Below, in pieces: positions 17,274 through 26,861 of a DNA stretch of 64,000 bases. This stretch comes from Skermanella mucosa (GTDB lineage: Bacteria > Pseudomonadota > Alphaproteobacteria > Azospirillales > Azospirillaceae). The stretch lies in the NCBI RefSeq assembly GCF_016765655.2, contig NZ_CP086108.1:186001-250000 (forward strand). Reading direction: 5' to 3'. The first letter of the stretch is position 1; every line of letters begins with the position of its first letter. Below the pieces are notes generated by a model that was given only the letters and a program-made list of their open reading frames with translations, searched no databases and had not been told where the DNA came from. The translations under genes were made by a program, and so were the position numbers.

Positions 17274-17469
17274 ATAGCAGTGAAAATTTAAGCGAACACT
17301 TCCCAGTACAAAACAAACCCGCGATTTTCAAAGAAACCGTTCCTTAGGCAGTTTTCATCATGGCCGTTTCTCGCCGGCGCCCGGAGTCCTCCGGCCCGCG
17401 ACGAGGAACCCCCCGGACTGTCACCTCCCGCTTCCTCCCTAGACCTGATCGCATACAGGAGCCAGTACC

Positions 17470-17727
17470 ATGGAAAACGTCAAGATCGCCCTCTCCTTCG
17501 TCTCCAACCTGCCCACCGTCCGCCGTATCGCGCCGGCCCTGTCCAGCCGCCGCGGCGTCACCGCCCTGGAATACGGCCTGATCGCGAGCCTGATCGCCGT
17601 GGTCATCATGGTCGGCGTCGGCCAGCTCGGCACCAACCTGAACACCATGTTCAGCGGACTGGCGACCACGATCGGCGGCGTTTCGACCGGTGGCGCGGCT
17701 GCCGGCGGCGCCGGCGGCGGCAACTGA
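17470..17727 (+). CDS. flp: Flp family type IVb pilin
   Basis: An 85-residue major pilin precursor. The prepilin site is in RRGVTALEYGLIASLI: cleavage after Gly would leave a VTALEYG start with the conserved Glu5-Tyr6 pair of Flp pilins. A single hydrophobic helix and a Gly/Ala-rich tail follow. The leader, about 28 residues, is rather long. It is the first gene of the Tad operon and is likely the most highly expressed one. CpaA, encoded next, should process it. Confidence 0.95.
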   Translation: MENVKIALSFVSNLPTVRRIAPALSSRRGVTALEYGLIASLIAVVIMVGVGQLGTNLNTMFSGLATTIGGVSTGGAAAGGAGGGN

Positions 17728-17767
17728 TCCTCCGTTCCACCACCAGCCTGCCGCCGGAGGAAACGCC

Positions 17768-18304
17768 ATGACAGCCGTCGAACCGATCCTCCTGGCGGCC
17801 TGCCTGATCTACGCCCTGGCCGCGGCGCACGACGTCGCGGCGAGGACGATCCCGGACAGCTGTTCCATAGCACTTTTTCTGCTCGCTCTCCTCCGACTGA
17901 CACTCATAGACGGCGGCGCCTCGGCCTTCTTCGACGCCGCCGTTTCTTTCGGAGTGTTCGCGGCCCTGGTCATGCTGTGCGCGGCCGGCCTGCTCGGCGG
18001 CGGCGACGCGAAGCTGATCGGTTCAAGCACTTTCCTTCTAGGTTTCGACCGCCTCACGGATTTCCTGGCCGCCACCGCCCTGGCGGGCGGCATCCTGGCC
18101 CTGGCCTACCTGGCCGGATACCTGCTGCTGTCCGGCCTGCCCCATGCGGTCCCGGCCCCTTCCGGTCCCGCGCGACGGTCGGCACGCCGCCGTTTCGGCC
18201 TGGTGCTGGCGGCGGAACACCGGCGGGTCGCCCGCAAGCAATCCATTCCCTACGGCGTAGCCATCGCCGCCGGCGCCCTGGTGACGCTCGGCGGTCTCTC
18301 CTGA
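17768..18304 (+). CDS. cpaA: Prepilin peptidase CpaA/TadV
   Basis: A 178-residue inner-membrane aspartic protease of the A24 family, with five to six hydrophobic segments. The first catalytic Asp is in AAAHDVAARTIPD and the second in the GGGDAKLIG (GxGD) motif. It cleaves Flp and the TadE/F pseudopilin leaders. It is longer than minimal CpaA proteins because of a basic cytoplasmic loop (about 135-160, ARRSARRR). Confidence 0.93.
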   Translation: MTAVEPILLAACLIYALAAAHDVAARTIPDSCSIALFLLALLRLTLIDGGASAFFDAAVSFGVFAALVMLCAAGLLGGGDAKLIGSSTFLLGFDRLTDFLAATALAGGILALAYLAGYLLLSGLPHAVPAPSGPARRSARRRFGLVLAAEHRRVARKQSIPYGVAIAAGALVTLGGLS

Positions 18305-18317
18305 ACAGGGTGCCGTC

Positions 18318-19187
18318 ATGCTCATGCGAATTCTGCTCGTCGCTCTCGTCAGCCTGTCCGTCGGCATCGTCGGGCTCGTCGTGATGCGGTCCCTGCCCAA
18401 GGAGACCGGCACCGCCGTCGCGGCCCCCGCCCCGGTTCTGGGGCGCGCCATCCTGGTCGCCGCCCGCCCGGTCGCGGCGGGCTCCATGCTGCGGGCGGAC
18501 GACGTGCGCTGGCAGGACTGGACCTCGGGCGACCTCCCGGCCGGCTACATCAACCGCATGGATACCTCCGCCGAGACCGTCTTCGGCTCCGTCGCCCGGC
18601 GCAACATGGTGGCCGACGAGCCGCTGGTCCGCGGCCAGCTGGTCAGCCCGGGCGACCGCGGTTTCCTGGCCGCCGTCATGACGCCCGGCAACCGGGCCGT
18701 GGCGGTCGCGGTGGACGCGGTCAGCGCCGCCAGCGGCCTGATCTGGCCCGGTGACCGGGTGGACCTGATCCTGACCCAGACCTTCGAGCAGGAGGACACC
18801 AAGCCCACCCGGAAGGCCGTCGGCGAGACCGTGCTGAGCGACCTGCGGGTCCTGGCGATCGACCAGCACCTGAACGAGGCGTCCAGCGATCCCTCCGCCG
18901 CCGCCGAACTGCGGGTGCCGCGCACCGTGACGCTGGAGGCGACCTCCCGCCAGGCGGAGATGATCGCGGTGGCTTCCGGCCTCGGCCGGCTGGCCCTGGC
19001 GCTGCGCAGCGTCGCCACCGGGGGCGAGGCGGAGGCGGCCGACGCCGGCAAGGTCACGCCGACCTGGGCGGCCGACGTTTCCCCGGCGCTCGCCTTGCAG
19101 AAACCCCCGGCCCCCGCCGCCGCACCCGGCCCGTCCGCCCCGGCCGGCGTCCAGATCCTGCGCGGTTCGTCCCGCACCGGCCAATGA
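18318..19187 (+). CDS. cpaB: Flp pilus assembly protein CpaB/RcpC
   Basis: The 289-residue protein has an N-terminal membrane anchor (LLVALVSLSVGIVGLVVM) and a SAF/antifreeze-like domain from about residue 42 (ILVAARPVAAGSMLRADDV). An RcpC domain follows (VALVWPGDRV-like SGLIWPGDRVDLILTQT). CpaB is periplasmic and helps assemble or stabilise the CpaC secretin. It overlaps the longest possible cpaC frame by 4 bp. Confidence 0.93.
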   Translation: MLMRILLVALVSLSVGIVGLVVMRSLPKETGTAVAAPAPVLGRAILVAARPVAAGSMLRADDVRWQDWTSGDLPAGYINRMDTSAETVFGSVARRNMVADEPLVRGQLVSPGDRGFLAAVMTPGNRAVAVAVDAVSAASGLIWPGDRVDLILTQTFEQEDTKPTRKAVGETVLSDLRVLAIDQHLNEASSDPSAAAELRVPRTVTLEATSRQAEMIAVASGLGRLALALRSVATGGEAEAADAGKVTPTWAADVSPALALQKPPAPAAAPGPSAPAGVQILRGSSRTGQ

Positions 19188-19225
19188 AACCCGCCCCCGA
19201 CGCTGCCCGAAAGGAGCCACAGGTC

Positions 19226-20680
19226 ATGATCCAGACCATCGCCCGCCGACTGGGCCGGGCCGCGCTGGCCGGCATAGCCGCCACCCATGTCTCCCCGCTG
19301 CCCGTTTCCTTGCCGCTCGCTTCCCTGCTAGCCGTTTCTTGCCTGACGATCCCCGGCCCCGCCCTGGCCGACACGGAAGTGACGATCGAGGTCAACGCCG
19401 GCAAGACCGTCACCCTGGCCCGCCCGGCTTCCACCATCTTCGTCGCCAACCCGGAGATCGCCGACGTCCAGGCGCCGCCCGACGGGGCCTCCTTCTTCGT
19501 CTTCGGCAAAGCCGCCGGCCGCACCAGCGTCTTCGCGCTGGGCGCCGACGGCAAGCCGCTGGTGTCCTACACGGTCGCGGTGACCCAGCCGCTGGGCGAC
19601 CTGAAGCGCCGCCTGGCGACCCAGGTGCCGGACGTGCAGGCGGAGCTGGAATCGACCCCCGGCGGCATCATCCTGTCCGGCACGGCGCCCAGCCCGGCGA
19701 CGGCGTCCCAGGCCGCCGAGCTGGTGCGCCAGTATCTCGGCAAGGAACAGCAGGTGGTCAACCGGCTGCGCGTCAGCGCCGGCTCCCAGGTGAACCTGCG
19801 GGTCCGCATCGCCGAGGTGTCGCGGTCGGTCACCAAGGAGCTGGGCTTCAACTGGGAGAGCCTGTTCAACGTCGGCGCCTTCACCTTCGGCATCGCCACC
19901 GGCCGCGACGCCCTGGTCGCCGGCGGCTCCATCCTGCGGTCCGCCACCGGCGCCGCGACCCTGCCGGTCGGCTACCGGTCGAGCAACGGCCGGGTGGACG
20001 TCAACACGGTGATCGACGCCCTGGCGGAGGACGGACTGGTGTCGATCCTGGCGGAGCCGAACCTGACGGCCCTGTCGGGCGAGACGGCCAGCTTCCTCGC
20101 CGGCGGCGAGTTCCCGATCCCGGTCAACCAGCGCGACGGCCAGATCACCATCGAGTTCAAGCAGTTCGGCGTCAGCCTCGACTTCACCCCGACCGTCCTG
20201 TCGGGCGAGCGGATCAGCATGAAGGTCCGGCCGGAGGTCAGCGAGCTGACCGAGGAGGGCGCCGTGGTCATCGAGGACCTGAAGATCCCGGCGCTGAACG
20301 TGCGCCGCGCCGAGACGACGGTCGAGCTGGGCAGCGGCCAGAGCTTCGCGGTCGCCGGGCTGCTCCAGAACAACAGCCGCACCGTGGCCCAGCGGGTGCC
20401 CGGCCTGGGCGACGTGCCGGTGCTCGGCGGCCTGTTCAGCTCGACCCGGTTCCAGCGGAACGAGACCGAGCTGGTGATCGTCGTGACCCCCTACATGGTC
20501 ACCCCGGTGTCCCAGCCGGGAGCGATCCAGGCGCCGACCGACAACTATGTCCCGGCCTCCGACGTGGAGCGGATCTTCGCCGGCCGGATCAACAAGCCCG
20601 GCCGCTCCGACGGCGGCAACCTGCTGTTCGGCCCCGGCGGCGTGCGCCTGCGCGGCGATGTCGGCTTCATCCTCGACTGA
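19226..20680 (+). CDS. cpaC: Tad secretin CpaC/RcpA
   Basis: The outer-membrane secretin of the Tad secretion apparatus, about 484 residues. After a signal peptide ending near PGPALAD it has the pilus-assembly N-terminal domain (TVTLARPASTIFVANPEIADVQ), a BON-like segment and the C-terminal secretin domain (about 230-440) with VPGLGDVPVLGGLFSS. ATG 19226 is preferred because AAAGGAG precedes it; ATG 19184 would add 14 residues. It forms the channel through which Flp pili exit. Confidence 0.93.
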   Translation: MIQTIARRLGRAALAGIAATHVSPLPVSLPLASLLAVSCLTIPGPALADTEVTIEVNAGKTVTLARPASTIFVANPEIADVQAPPDGASFFVFGKAAGRTSVFALGADGKPLVSYTVAVTQPLGDLKRRLATQVPDVQAELESTPGGIILSGTAPSPATASQAAELVRQYLGKEQQVVNRLRVSAGSQVNLRVRIAEVSRSVTKELGFNWESLFNVGAFTFGIATGRDALVAGGSILRSATGAATLPVGYRSSNGRVDVNTVIDALAEDGLVSILAEPNLTALSGETASFLAGGEFPIPVNQRDGQITIEFKQFGVSLDFTPTVLSGERISMKVRPEVSELTEEGAVVIEDLKIPALNVRRAETTVELGSGQSFAVAGLLQNNSRTVAQRVPGLGDVPVLGGLFSSTRFQRNETELVIVVTPYMVTPVSQPGAIQAPTDNYVPASDVERIFAGRINKPGRSDGGNLLFGPGGVRLRGDVGFILD

Positions 20681-20723
20681 TCGATCCAAACCCGGCAGCC
20701 CGGCGCGTCACAGGAGACATCCC

Positions 20724-21380
20724 ATGCATCCCATTCCCCGCTTCGCCACCGTTCTCGCCGGCCTGCTGCTGGCCTCGGCCTGCGCCGCCACCCCGGACCA
20801 ACCCCTCGAACAGGCCCGGATCGGCAATGTCGGCGTGATCGACGCGATCGACGGAAACTTCCTGCTGCCGGTGGATGCCCAGGGACGGATCAACGGCGCC
20901 GACCGCGCCGCCGCCCTGCGGACCCTGGCCGATTTCGGCTCGCCGGCCACGACCCGGGCGCGCATCGCCGGCGCTCCGTCGGAGGCGCGGGCGGAACTGG
21001 TCCGGCTGCTGGCCGACGCCGGCGTGCCGCCGGGACATGTCAGCTTCGGCGACGATCCCGCGGCTTCCGCCCCGGCCTCCGGCAGCGTCCGCATCCTGCT
21101 CCAGCGGTTCGAGGTGACGCCGCCGACCTGCGCCGGCTGGCCCGACATCCAGAAGAACTACGTGGAGAACGGCCCGCTGCTGCCGCTCGGCTGCGTCACC
21201 AACCGCAACCTCCAGCTCATGGTGGAGGACCCGCGCGACCTGGTGATCGGCCGCACCCTCGGCCCGGCGGACGCCGCCCGCGAGGCCGGCGCCATCGCCC
21301 GGTACCAGACCGACAAGGTCAAGCCCTTCACCTCGACCACCGCGACCGGTGGACGCGGCGCAACCCTCTCGAAGCAGTGA
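20724..21380 (+). CDS. cpaD: Tad pilus lipoprotein CpaD
   Basis: A 218-residue lipoprotein with lipobox LLASAC (Cys about 19). It carries the CpaD-type FEVTPPTCAGWPDIQKNY and LGCVTNRNLQLMVEDPRDLV segments. It is an outer-membrane partner of the secretin, needed for its assembly. AGGAG lies before the ATG. It sits between cpaC and cpaE, the usual order. Confidence 0.9.
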   Translation: MHPIPRFATVLAGLLLASACAATPDQPLEQARIGNVGVIDAIDGNFLLPVDAQGRINGADRAAALRTLADFGSPATTRARIAGAPSEARAELVRLLADAGVPPGHVSFGDDPAASAPASGSVRILLQRFEVTPPTCAGWPDIQKNYVENGPLLPLGCVTNRNLQLMVEDPRDLVIGRTLGPADAAREAGAIARYQTDKVKPFTSTTATGGRGATLSKQ

Positions 21381-22639
21381 CCGCCATGACCGCCCTGGCC
21401 CAACCGTCCCATTCCCCCCTGGCGGCCCCCGCCCCTGCCCCCTCCCCCGCTTCGGCCGGCGAGCGCGGCGGCAAGGTCGTGGCCTACGTCACCGACGCCG
21501 CGACGGAAGCGACCCTGCGGCAGGCGGCGGCCCAGCTCCTGGTCGGCGAGTTCGAGGTCCGGCGCGGCGACGTCCGGACCGCGGCCCGCGACCTGGCCCG
21601 CCAGCGCTCGCCCGCCCTGCTGATCGTCGACATCAGCGGGATCGAGCTGCCGATCGGCGCCATGGAGGCCCTGTCCCAGGTGTGCGAGCCCAGCGTCACG
21701 GTCGTCGCGATCGGCGACCGCAACGACGTGGCGCTCTACCGCAACCTGCGCGGCCTGGGGGTCGCCGAGTACCTGTTCAAGCCGCTTCCCGCCGACCAGG
21801 TCGAGGCGCTGCTGGGCCGCGCCGCCGGGACCGCCGCGCGCGGCGAGGAGGCGGGGCGCCAGGGCAAGCTGATCGCGGTGACGGGTGCGCGCGGCGGCGT
21901 CGGGACCACCACGGTCGCGGTCAACCTGGCGGCCTACCTGGCCGACATCGACCGCCGCCGGATCGCGCTGGTCGATCTTGACCTCCACACCGGCACGGTC
22001 GCCCTGCACCTGAACCTGAAGCCGGGCCGCGGCCTGCGCGAGGCGGTCGAGGCGCCGGAACGGGTCGACGCCCTGTTCCTGGAACGCGCCATGCAGCAAG
22101 CCTCCGACCGGCTGGACGTGCTGGCGACCGAGGAGCCGATCCTGCCGCCGGTGGCCCAGAACCCGCGCGCGGTCCTGGACCTGCTGGACTGCCTGAAGGG
22201 CCGGTACCACTACGTGGTGGCCGACGTGCCGCACGGCCTGTCGGAGACCGCCCGCGCCGTGCTCGACCACGCGGCGCTGCGGATCATCGTGGCCGACGGC
22301 AACCTGGCGGGCGCCCGCGACGCGCTTCGGCTGCGCGGCGCCTTCGAGGCGTCCGGCACCGCCCGCCAGACCCTGACCGTCCATAACCGCCGCGGCGCGC
22401 CCGGCGCGCTGTCGCCCGCCGACTTCGGCCGCGCGCTGGGATCGCCGGCGGACTGCGCGATCGAGTGCCGGCCGAAGCCGCTGATCGAGGCGGCGACCCT
22501 GGGCGAACCGGCGATCCGCCGCTGCGCGCCGTTCAAGTCCGACATCTCCCGGCTGGCCGGGGCGGTGTCCGGCCAGTCCGCGACCGGCGCCGCCGGCCTG
22601 CTGGCCCGGCTGTTCCGCTCCGGGAGGGCCGCGCGATGA
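21377..22639 (+). CDS. cpaE: Pilus assembly ATPase CpaE/TadZ (ParA/MinD-like)
   Basis: A 420-residue protein with an N-terminal atypical receiver-like domain (about 35-150) and a C-terminal MinD-type ATPase. The deviant Walker A is GARGGVGTTTVAVNLAAYLA, followed by a VDLDLHTGTVALHL switch. TadZ/CpaE proteins localise the Tad machine, often to a cell pole. The GTG at 21377 overlaps the cpaD stop; ATG 21386 is equally possible. Confidence 0.92.
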   Translation: MTAMTALAQPSHSPLAAPAPAPSPASAGERGGKVVAYVTDAATEATLRQAAAQLLVGEFEVRRGDVRTAARDLARQRSPALLIVDISGIELPIGAMEALSQVCEPSVTVVAIGDRNDVALYRNLRGLGVAEYLFKPLPADQVEALLGRAAGTAARGEEAGRQGKLIAVTGARGGVGTTTVAVNLAAYLADIDRRRIALVDLDLHTGTVALHLNLKPGRGLREAVEAPERVDALFLERAMQQASDRLDVLATEEPILPPVAQNPRAVLDLLDCLKGRYHYVVADVPHGLSETARAVLDHAALRIIVADGNLAGARDALRLRGAFEASGTARQTLTVHNRRGAPGALSPADFGRALGSPADCAIECRPKPLIEAATLGEPAIRRCAPFKSDISRLAGAVSGQSATGAAGLLARLFRSGRAAR

Positions 22640-24024
22640 ACGCCCTGTTCGGCCGCAAGCCGGGAACGCTTCCGTCCGTCCCGCAGCCGGTGCCGGCGGC
22701 ATCCCCGGTCTCCGTGCCGCCCGCCGTCGAGGGGCCGGCCGCCCTCGACCCGGCATCGCCGCGCGCCCGCTCGCTCGACGGCATCCGGACCGAGGCGATG
22801 AACCGGATCGATCCGGCCGCCGTGTCGCGACTGGAACCGGCGGCGCTGCGGCCGCTGCTGGAATCCCTGATCGACGAGATCGCGACCGAGAACCGCTTCC
22901 AGCTCAACAGCCGGGAGCAGGGCCAGCTCGCCACCGAGCTGGTCCACGACATGCTGGGCTTCGGCCCGCTGGAACCGCTGCTGGAGGACGACCGGATCAC
23001 CGACATCATGGTGAACGGGCCGAACCGGGTGTTCGTCGAGCAGCAGGGCAAGCTTGTGCTGTCCAACGTCCGCTTCCGCGACCAGCAGCACGTGCTCAAC
23101 ATCGCCCAGCGGATCGCCGGCGGCATCGGCCGGAGGATCGACGAGTCCAGCCCGATGGTCGATGCCCGCCTGCCCGACGGCAGCCGCGTCAACATCGTGG
23201 TGCCGCCGCTGGCGCTCGACGGCACCTGCATCTCCATCCGCAAGTTCGCCCGCCGGCGCATCGATTTCGCGACGCTGGTCGGGTATCGCAGCCTGTCGGA
23301 GCCGATGGCCCGGGTGCTGGAGATCTTCGCGCGCGCCCGGCTCAACGTCATCATCTCGGGCGGCACCGGCTCGGGCAAGACGACGCTGCTCAACGCCATG
23401 TCGCGCATGATCGACGCCGGCGAGCGGGTGGTCACCATCGAGGACGCCGCCGAGCTTCAGCTCCAGCAGCCCCACGTGGTCCGGCTGGAGACCCGGCCGC
23501 CCAACCTGGAAGGCCACGGCCAGATCACCCAGCGCGACCTGGTGCGGAACGCGCTGCGGATGCGGCCCGACCGCATCATCATCGGCGAGGTGCGCGGGTC
23601 CGAGGCGTTCGACATGCTCCAGGCCATGAACACCGGCCACGACGGCTCGATGTCCACGGTCCACGCGAACAACACCCGCGACGCGCTCGCCCGGATCGAG
23701 AACATGGTGATGATGGGCAGCGTCAACCTGCCGCCCCGCGCGGTCCGCCACCAGATCGCCAGCGCCGTCCACCTGATCGTCCAGGTCCAGCGCATGCGCG
23801 ACGGCGTCCGCCGGGTGACCCAGGTGTCGGAACTGGCGGGGCTGGAGGGCGACGTCATGGTAACCCAGGATCTCTTCACCTTCGAGTTCCAGGGCGACAA
23901 CCGGGACGGCACCATCCGCGGCACCTTCCGGTCGGCCGGCGTCAGGCCGTCCTTCATGGACCGCCTGGAATATTTCGGTCTGGATGGCGCGTACCTGGCC
24001 GCCATCGACCAGGACCGCGGGTAA
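22636..24024 (+). CDS. cpaF: Tad secretion ATPase CpaF/TadA
   Basis: A 462-residue hexameric secretion ATPase that powers Flp pilus assembly. Visible motifs are Walker A ([14 protein letters not shown]), Walker B with the catalytic Glu ([19 protein letters not shown]), the [12 protein letters not shown] His box and IEDAAELQL. The N-terminal ~80 residues are Pro/Ala-rich, then a three-helix bundle. It overlaps cpaE by ATGA and feeds into tadB. Confidence 0.95.
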   Translation: MNALFGRKPGTLPSVPQPVPAASPVSVPPAVEGPAALDPASPRARSLDGIRTEAMNRIDPAAVSRLEPAALRPLLESLIDEIATENRFQLNSREQGQLATELVHDMLGFGPLEPLLEDDRITDIMVNGPNRVFVEQQGKLVLSNVRFRDQQHVLNIAQRIAGGIGRRIDESSPMVDARLPDGSRVNIVVPPLALDGTCISIRKFARRRIDFATLVGYRSLSEPMARVLEIFARARLNVIISGGTGSGKTTLLNAMSRMIDAGERVVTIEDAAELQLQQPHVVRLETRPPNLEGHGQITQRDLVRNALRMRPDRIIIGEVRGSEAFDMLQAMNTGHDGSMSTVHANNTRDALARIENMVMMGSVNLPPRAVRHQIASAVHLIVQVQRMRDGVRRVTQVSELAGLEGDVMVTQDLFTFEFQGDNRDGTIRGTFRSAGVRPSFMDRLEYFGLDGAYLAAIDQDRG

Positions 24025-24037
24025 GGGGGCGGCCGCG

Positions 24038-25024
24038 ATGGACACTCTCGAACCGCTCGACCTCCTTCTGCTCGGCTTCGTCGCCACCCTGCTGGCGGCG
24101 GTGCCGCTGCTCGTATCGGCGCGGAACCGCCGCCAGCGGCTGAACCGCCGCATCGCGGACCTGCACGACGCCGGAAGCCGCGGCCTGCCGGCCCGCCCGG
24201 CCACCGGCCAGCCGGTCCGCATCACCCTGGGGCAGCAGGACGGGCGGCTGCGCCGGGTCCGCCGGGCGGTGTGCCGCGTCTTCGGCTACGACCCGCGGAT
24301 GCCCGGTGCCCGCGGTCCGCTGCTGGTGCGCGCCGCCGCCACCGGCGCCGCGGCGGCGGCGTTCGGCGCCTGGGCGGCCGGGCCGTTCGGCGGGCTGCCG
24401 GCGGCGGCGGTGCTGGGTGCTGCGGCCGGCGGCGGGGTCGCCGGCGCGCGCTTCGTCTTCACCCGCGCCCGGCGCGCGGTGAACGACCGGCTGCTCGACC
24501 AGTTCCCCGACGCGATCGGCCTGATCGTCCGCGCGGTCCGGGCCGGCGTCCCGGTGACCGAGGGAATCCGCATCGTCAGCGCCGAGCTGGCGGCGCCGGT
24601 CGGGCCGGAATTCAAGCGGGTGGTGGACGAATTGGCGGTCGGCGTCGACCTGGAAACCGCCCTGTGGGCGCTGGCCGCCCGTACCGGGCTGCCGGAATAC
24701 CGGTTCTTCGTCGTCACGGTGGTGCTCCAGCGCGAGACCGGCGGCAACCTGGCGGAGACCCTGGACAACCTCGCCGACATGATCCGCAAGCGCCGCGCCG
24801 TCCGCCAGCGCGCCCACGCGCTGTCGGCGGAGGCGCGGACCTCCAGCTACGTGCTGGCCGCCCTGCCCTTCGTTTCGGGCGCCGGCCTCTACGTCATCAA
24901 CCCCGATTACCTGGCCCGCCTGTTCACCGACCCCCAGGGCAAGCTGCTGCTGGCCACCGCCGCCGCAAGCCTGACCCTCGGCCTGGTCACCATGCGGATG
25001 CTGATCCGGAGGGCCCTGTCATGA
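24038..25024 (+). CDS. tadB: Tad inner-membrane platform protein TadB
   Basis: A 328-residue GspF-type membrane protein. One membrane segment lies at the N-terminus, two near residues 95-140, and two at the C-terminus. Between them is the T2SSF domain with [25 protein letters not shown] and [23 protein letters not shown]. It pairs with TadC as the inner-membrane platform on which CpaF acts. ATG 24038 is chosen because AAGGGGG precedes it. Confidence 0.93.
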   Translation: MDTLEPLDLLLLGFVATLLAAVPLLVSARNRRQRLNRRIADLHDAGSRGLPARPATGQPVRITLGQQDGRLRRVRRAVCRVFGYDPRMPGARGPLLVRAAATGAAAAAFGAWAAGPFGGLPAAAVLGAAAGGGVAGARFVFTRARRAVNDRLLDQFPDAIGLIVRAVRAGVPVTEGIRIVSAELAAPVGPEFKRVVDELAVGVDLETALWALAARTGLPEYRFFVVTVVLQRETGGNLAETLDNLADMIRKRRAVRQRAHALSAEARTSSYVLAALPFVSGAGLYVINPDYLARLFTDPQGKLLLATAAASLTLGLVTMRMLIRRALS

Positions 25025-25998
25025 ATACGGTCACCGACTCCGCCGCGGCGCTGACGCTGGGGCCATTGGCCCTCCAGCCGCTCGACGTCGTGCTGCTGGC
25101 ATCGGCATTCCTGGTGATGGCGGTGGTCGCCGCGACCCTCCAGGTCGGGCTTGCCCGGAAGCGGCTCAACGACCGGCTGGACCGGGTGCGCCGATCGGCC
25201 CTGGCGGCTTCGGGCGCCCCGGCGGCCGGGCAGCCGGGTCCGCTCCACCGGATCGGCGCCGCCCTGGCCAGGGGTCCGCTGGTCGGGCAGGCCGAGATGG
25301 CCCTGATCCGCGGCCACCTGGCGGCGGCGGGCTACGGCCAGCCGGGCGCCCCGGCCTTCTTCGTCGGCCTCAAGGCGACCCTGGCCGGAACGGCGGCGCT
25401 GCTCTGCTGGCTGTGGCTGGAGACCCGGCCCGTCGCTCCCCAGGCGCTGGTCCTGTTCGGTGGACTGGCCGGCGCGGCGCTGGCCGGCTGGCGCCTGCCC
25501 GACATCGCGCTTTCCCGGCTGGCCCGCAACCGGCGCGCGGCGATCGAGCGCGGCCTGCCCGACGCGCTCGACCTGCTGGTCATCTGCGGCGAGGCCGGCC
25601 TGGGCCTGGACATCGCCTTCGAGCGGGTCGCCCGCGAGATGAAGCAGGCCCATCCCGAACTGGGCAAGGAGCTGGCGATCACGGCGGCGGAGATGCGGGT
25701 GCTGCCCGACCGCTACGCGGCGCTCGCCGACATGGCCGACCGGCTGAAGCTGGAAACCCTGCGCAGCCTGGTCGCGACCCTGAGCCAGACCATGCGCTAC
25801 GGCACGCCGCTCGGCCAGGCGCTGCGCGTGCTCGCCAACGAGATGCGCCGGGAGCGCCTGGTCCGCTTCGAGGAGCGCGCCGCCAAGCTGCCCGTGCTGA
25901 TCACCCTGCCGATGGTGGGATTCATCCTGCCCTGCGTCTTCATCGTCGTCGCCGGGCCGGCGGCGCTCGACCTGCTCGCCGCCCTGGCCGCCCGCTGA
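25021..25998 (+). CDS. tadC: Tad inner-membrane platform protein TadC
   Basis: A 325-residue second GspF-type protein, with LPDALDLLVICGEAGLGLDIAFERVAREM and LSQTMRYGTPLGQALRVLANEMR in the T2SSF domain. Hydrophobic segments lie at about 20-42, 115-165 and 295-320. It is coupled to tadB by an ATGA overlap. Confidence 0.93.
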   Translation: MNTVTDSAAALTLGPLALQPLDVVLLASAFLVMAVVAATLQVGLARKRLNDRLDRVRRSALAASGAPAAGQPGPLHRIGAALARGPLVGQAEMALIRGHLAAAGYGQPGAPAFFVGLKATLAGTAALLCWLWLETRPVAPQALVLFGGLAGAALAGWRLPDIALSRLARNRRAAIERGLPDALDLLVICGEAGLGLDIAFERVAREMKQAHPELGKELAITAAEMRVLPDRYAALADMADRLKLETLRSLVATLSQTMRYGTPLGQALRVLANEMRRERLVRFEERAAKLPVLITLPMVGFILPCVFIVVAGPAALDLLAALAAR

Positions 25999-26024
25999 CC
26001 GCTTTCCCGAAGGATCCTTCCGCC

Positions 26025-26843
26025 ATGCCCCACGCCTCCGCTCCCCGCGGCTCCCGCCGGACCGCCGCTCTCGCCCTGATGCTGGGCTGCCTGCTGACCT
26101 CGGCCTGCGTCGGCACCGGCATGGACGCCCGCCCCGCGGTCGCGACCGCGCCGGCGGCGACGGTGCTGGACGACAAGGGACGCCTCCAGCTCAAGCTCGC
26201 CGAAAGCGCCCGCGCCGCCGGCAACTACGGCTATGCGGCCAAGCTGTACCGCGCCCTGGCCGAGGGCCGGCCGGGCAACGCGGCGCTCCAGGTCGGGCTG
26301 GGCGACGCCCTGACCGGGGCGGAGGAATTCGACGAGGCGGCGGAGGCCTACCGCGACGCCATCGCCGCCGACCGCTTCAACGTCGATGCCCGCCTGGGCC
26401 TGGGCCGCGTCGCCATGCAGCTGCGCCAGCCGGACCTGGCGGTGGTGCAGTTCGGAGCCGTGGTCGACCAGGCGCCGAACGACGCGCGCGCCCGGGTCGG
26501 GCTGGGCGTGGCGCTCGACACGCTGGGCCGCCACGGGGAAGCCCAGGCGCAGTACCGGTACGCGCTCGACATCACCCCGCGGAACCGCACGGCGATCAAC
26601 AACCTGGCCCTGTCCCTGGCGCTCGGGGGGCGGCTGGACGAGGCCGAGGCCCTGCTGCTGCCGCTGGTCGACGGCCCGGCGAGCACCGCGCGGATGCGGC
26701 AGAACTTGGCCCTGGTCGTGGGGCTGAAGGGGGACGCGGCCCGCGCCGCCCAGCTCGGACGCAGCGACCTGAGCGAGCAGGACGTCCGGAGCAACCTGGC
26801 CTTCTACGACGCCGTCCGGCACCTCGGCCCGGACGGGCATTGA
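26025..26843 (+). CDS. tadD: Tad TPR lipoprotein TadD
   Basis: A 272-residue lipoprotein (lipobox LLTSAC) with several tetratricopeptide repeats across about 50-235, for example NAALQVGLGDALTGAEEFDEAAEAYRDAI-type helices. TadD acts like a pilotin for assembly of the outer-membrane parts of Tad systems. It is separated from tadC by 26 bp, with AAGGAT upstream. Confidence 0.88.
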   Translation: MPHASAPRGSRRTAALALMLGCLLTSACVGTGMDARPAVATAPAATVLDDKGRLQLKLAESARAAGNYGYAAKLYRALAEGRPGNAALQVGLGDALTGAEEFDEAAEAYRDAIAADRFNVDARLGLGRVAMQLRQPDLAVVQFGAVVDQAPNDARARVGLGVALDTLGRHGEAQAQYRYALDITPRNRTAINNLALSLALGGRLDEAEALLLPLVDGPASTARMRQNLALVVGLKGDAARAAQLGRSDLSEQDVRSNLAFYDAVRHLGPDGH

Positions 26844-26861
26844 CGCCGGAGGATCACCGCC

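Larger units (their letters stand above)
16932..17469. other. AT-rich regulatory region upstream of the Tad operon
   Basis: This 540-bp gap is much more AT-rich than its surroundings between about 16970 and 17345. It holds three CtrA-type boxes and two copies of AATTTAAGC (17171 and 17285). A GC-rich stretch follows just before flp. It should contain the promoters of the J-domain gene and of the pilus operon. ACAGGAG precedes the flp ATG by 8 bases. Confidence 0.55.

Noticed and set aside
21158-24225. Long minus-strand frames across cpaE, cpaF and tadB
   Set aside because: No recognisable domain and out of step with the complete Tad operon on the plus strand.
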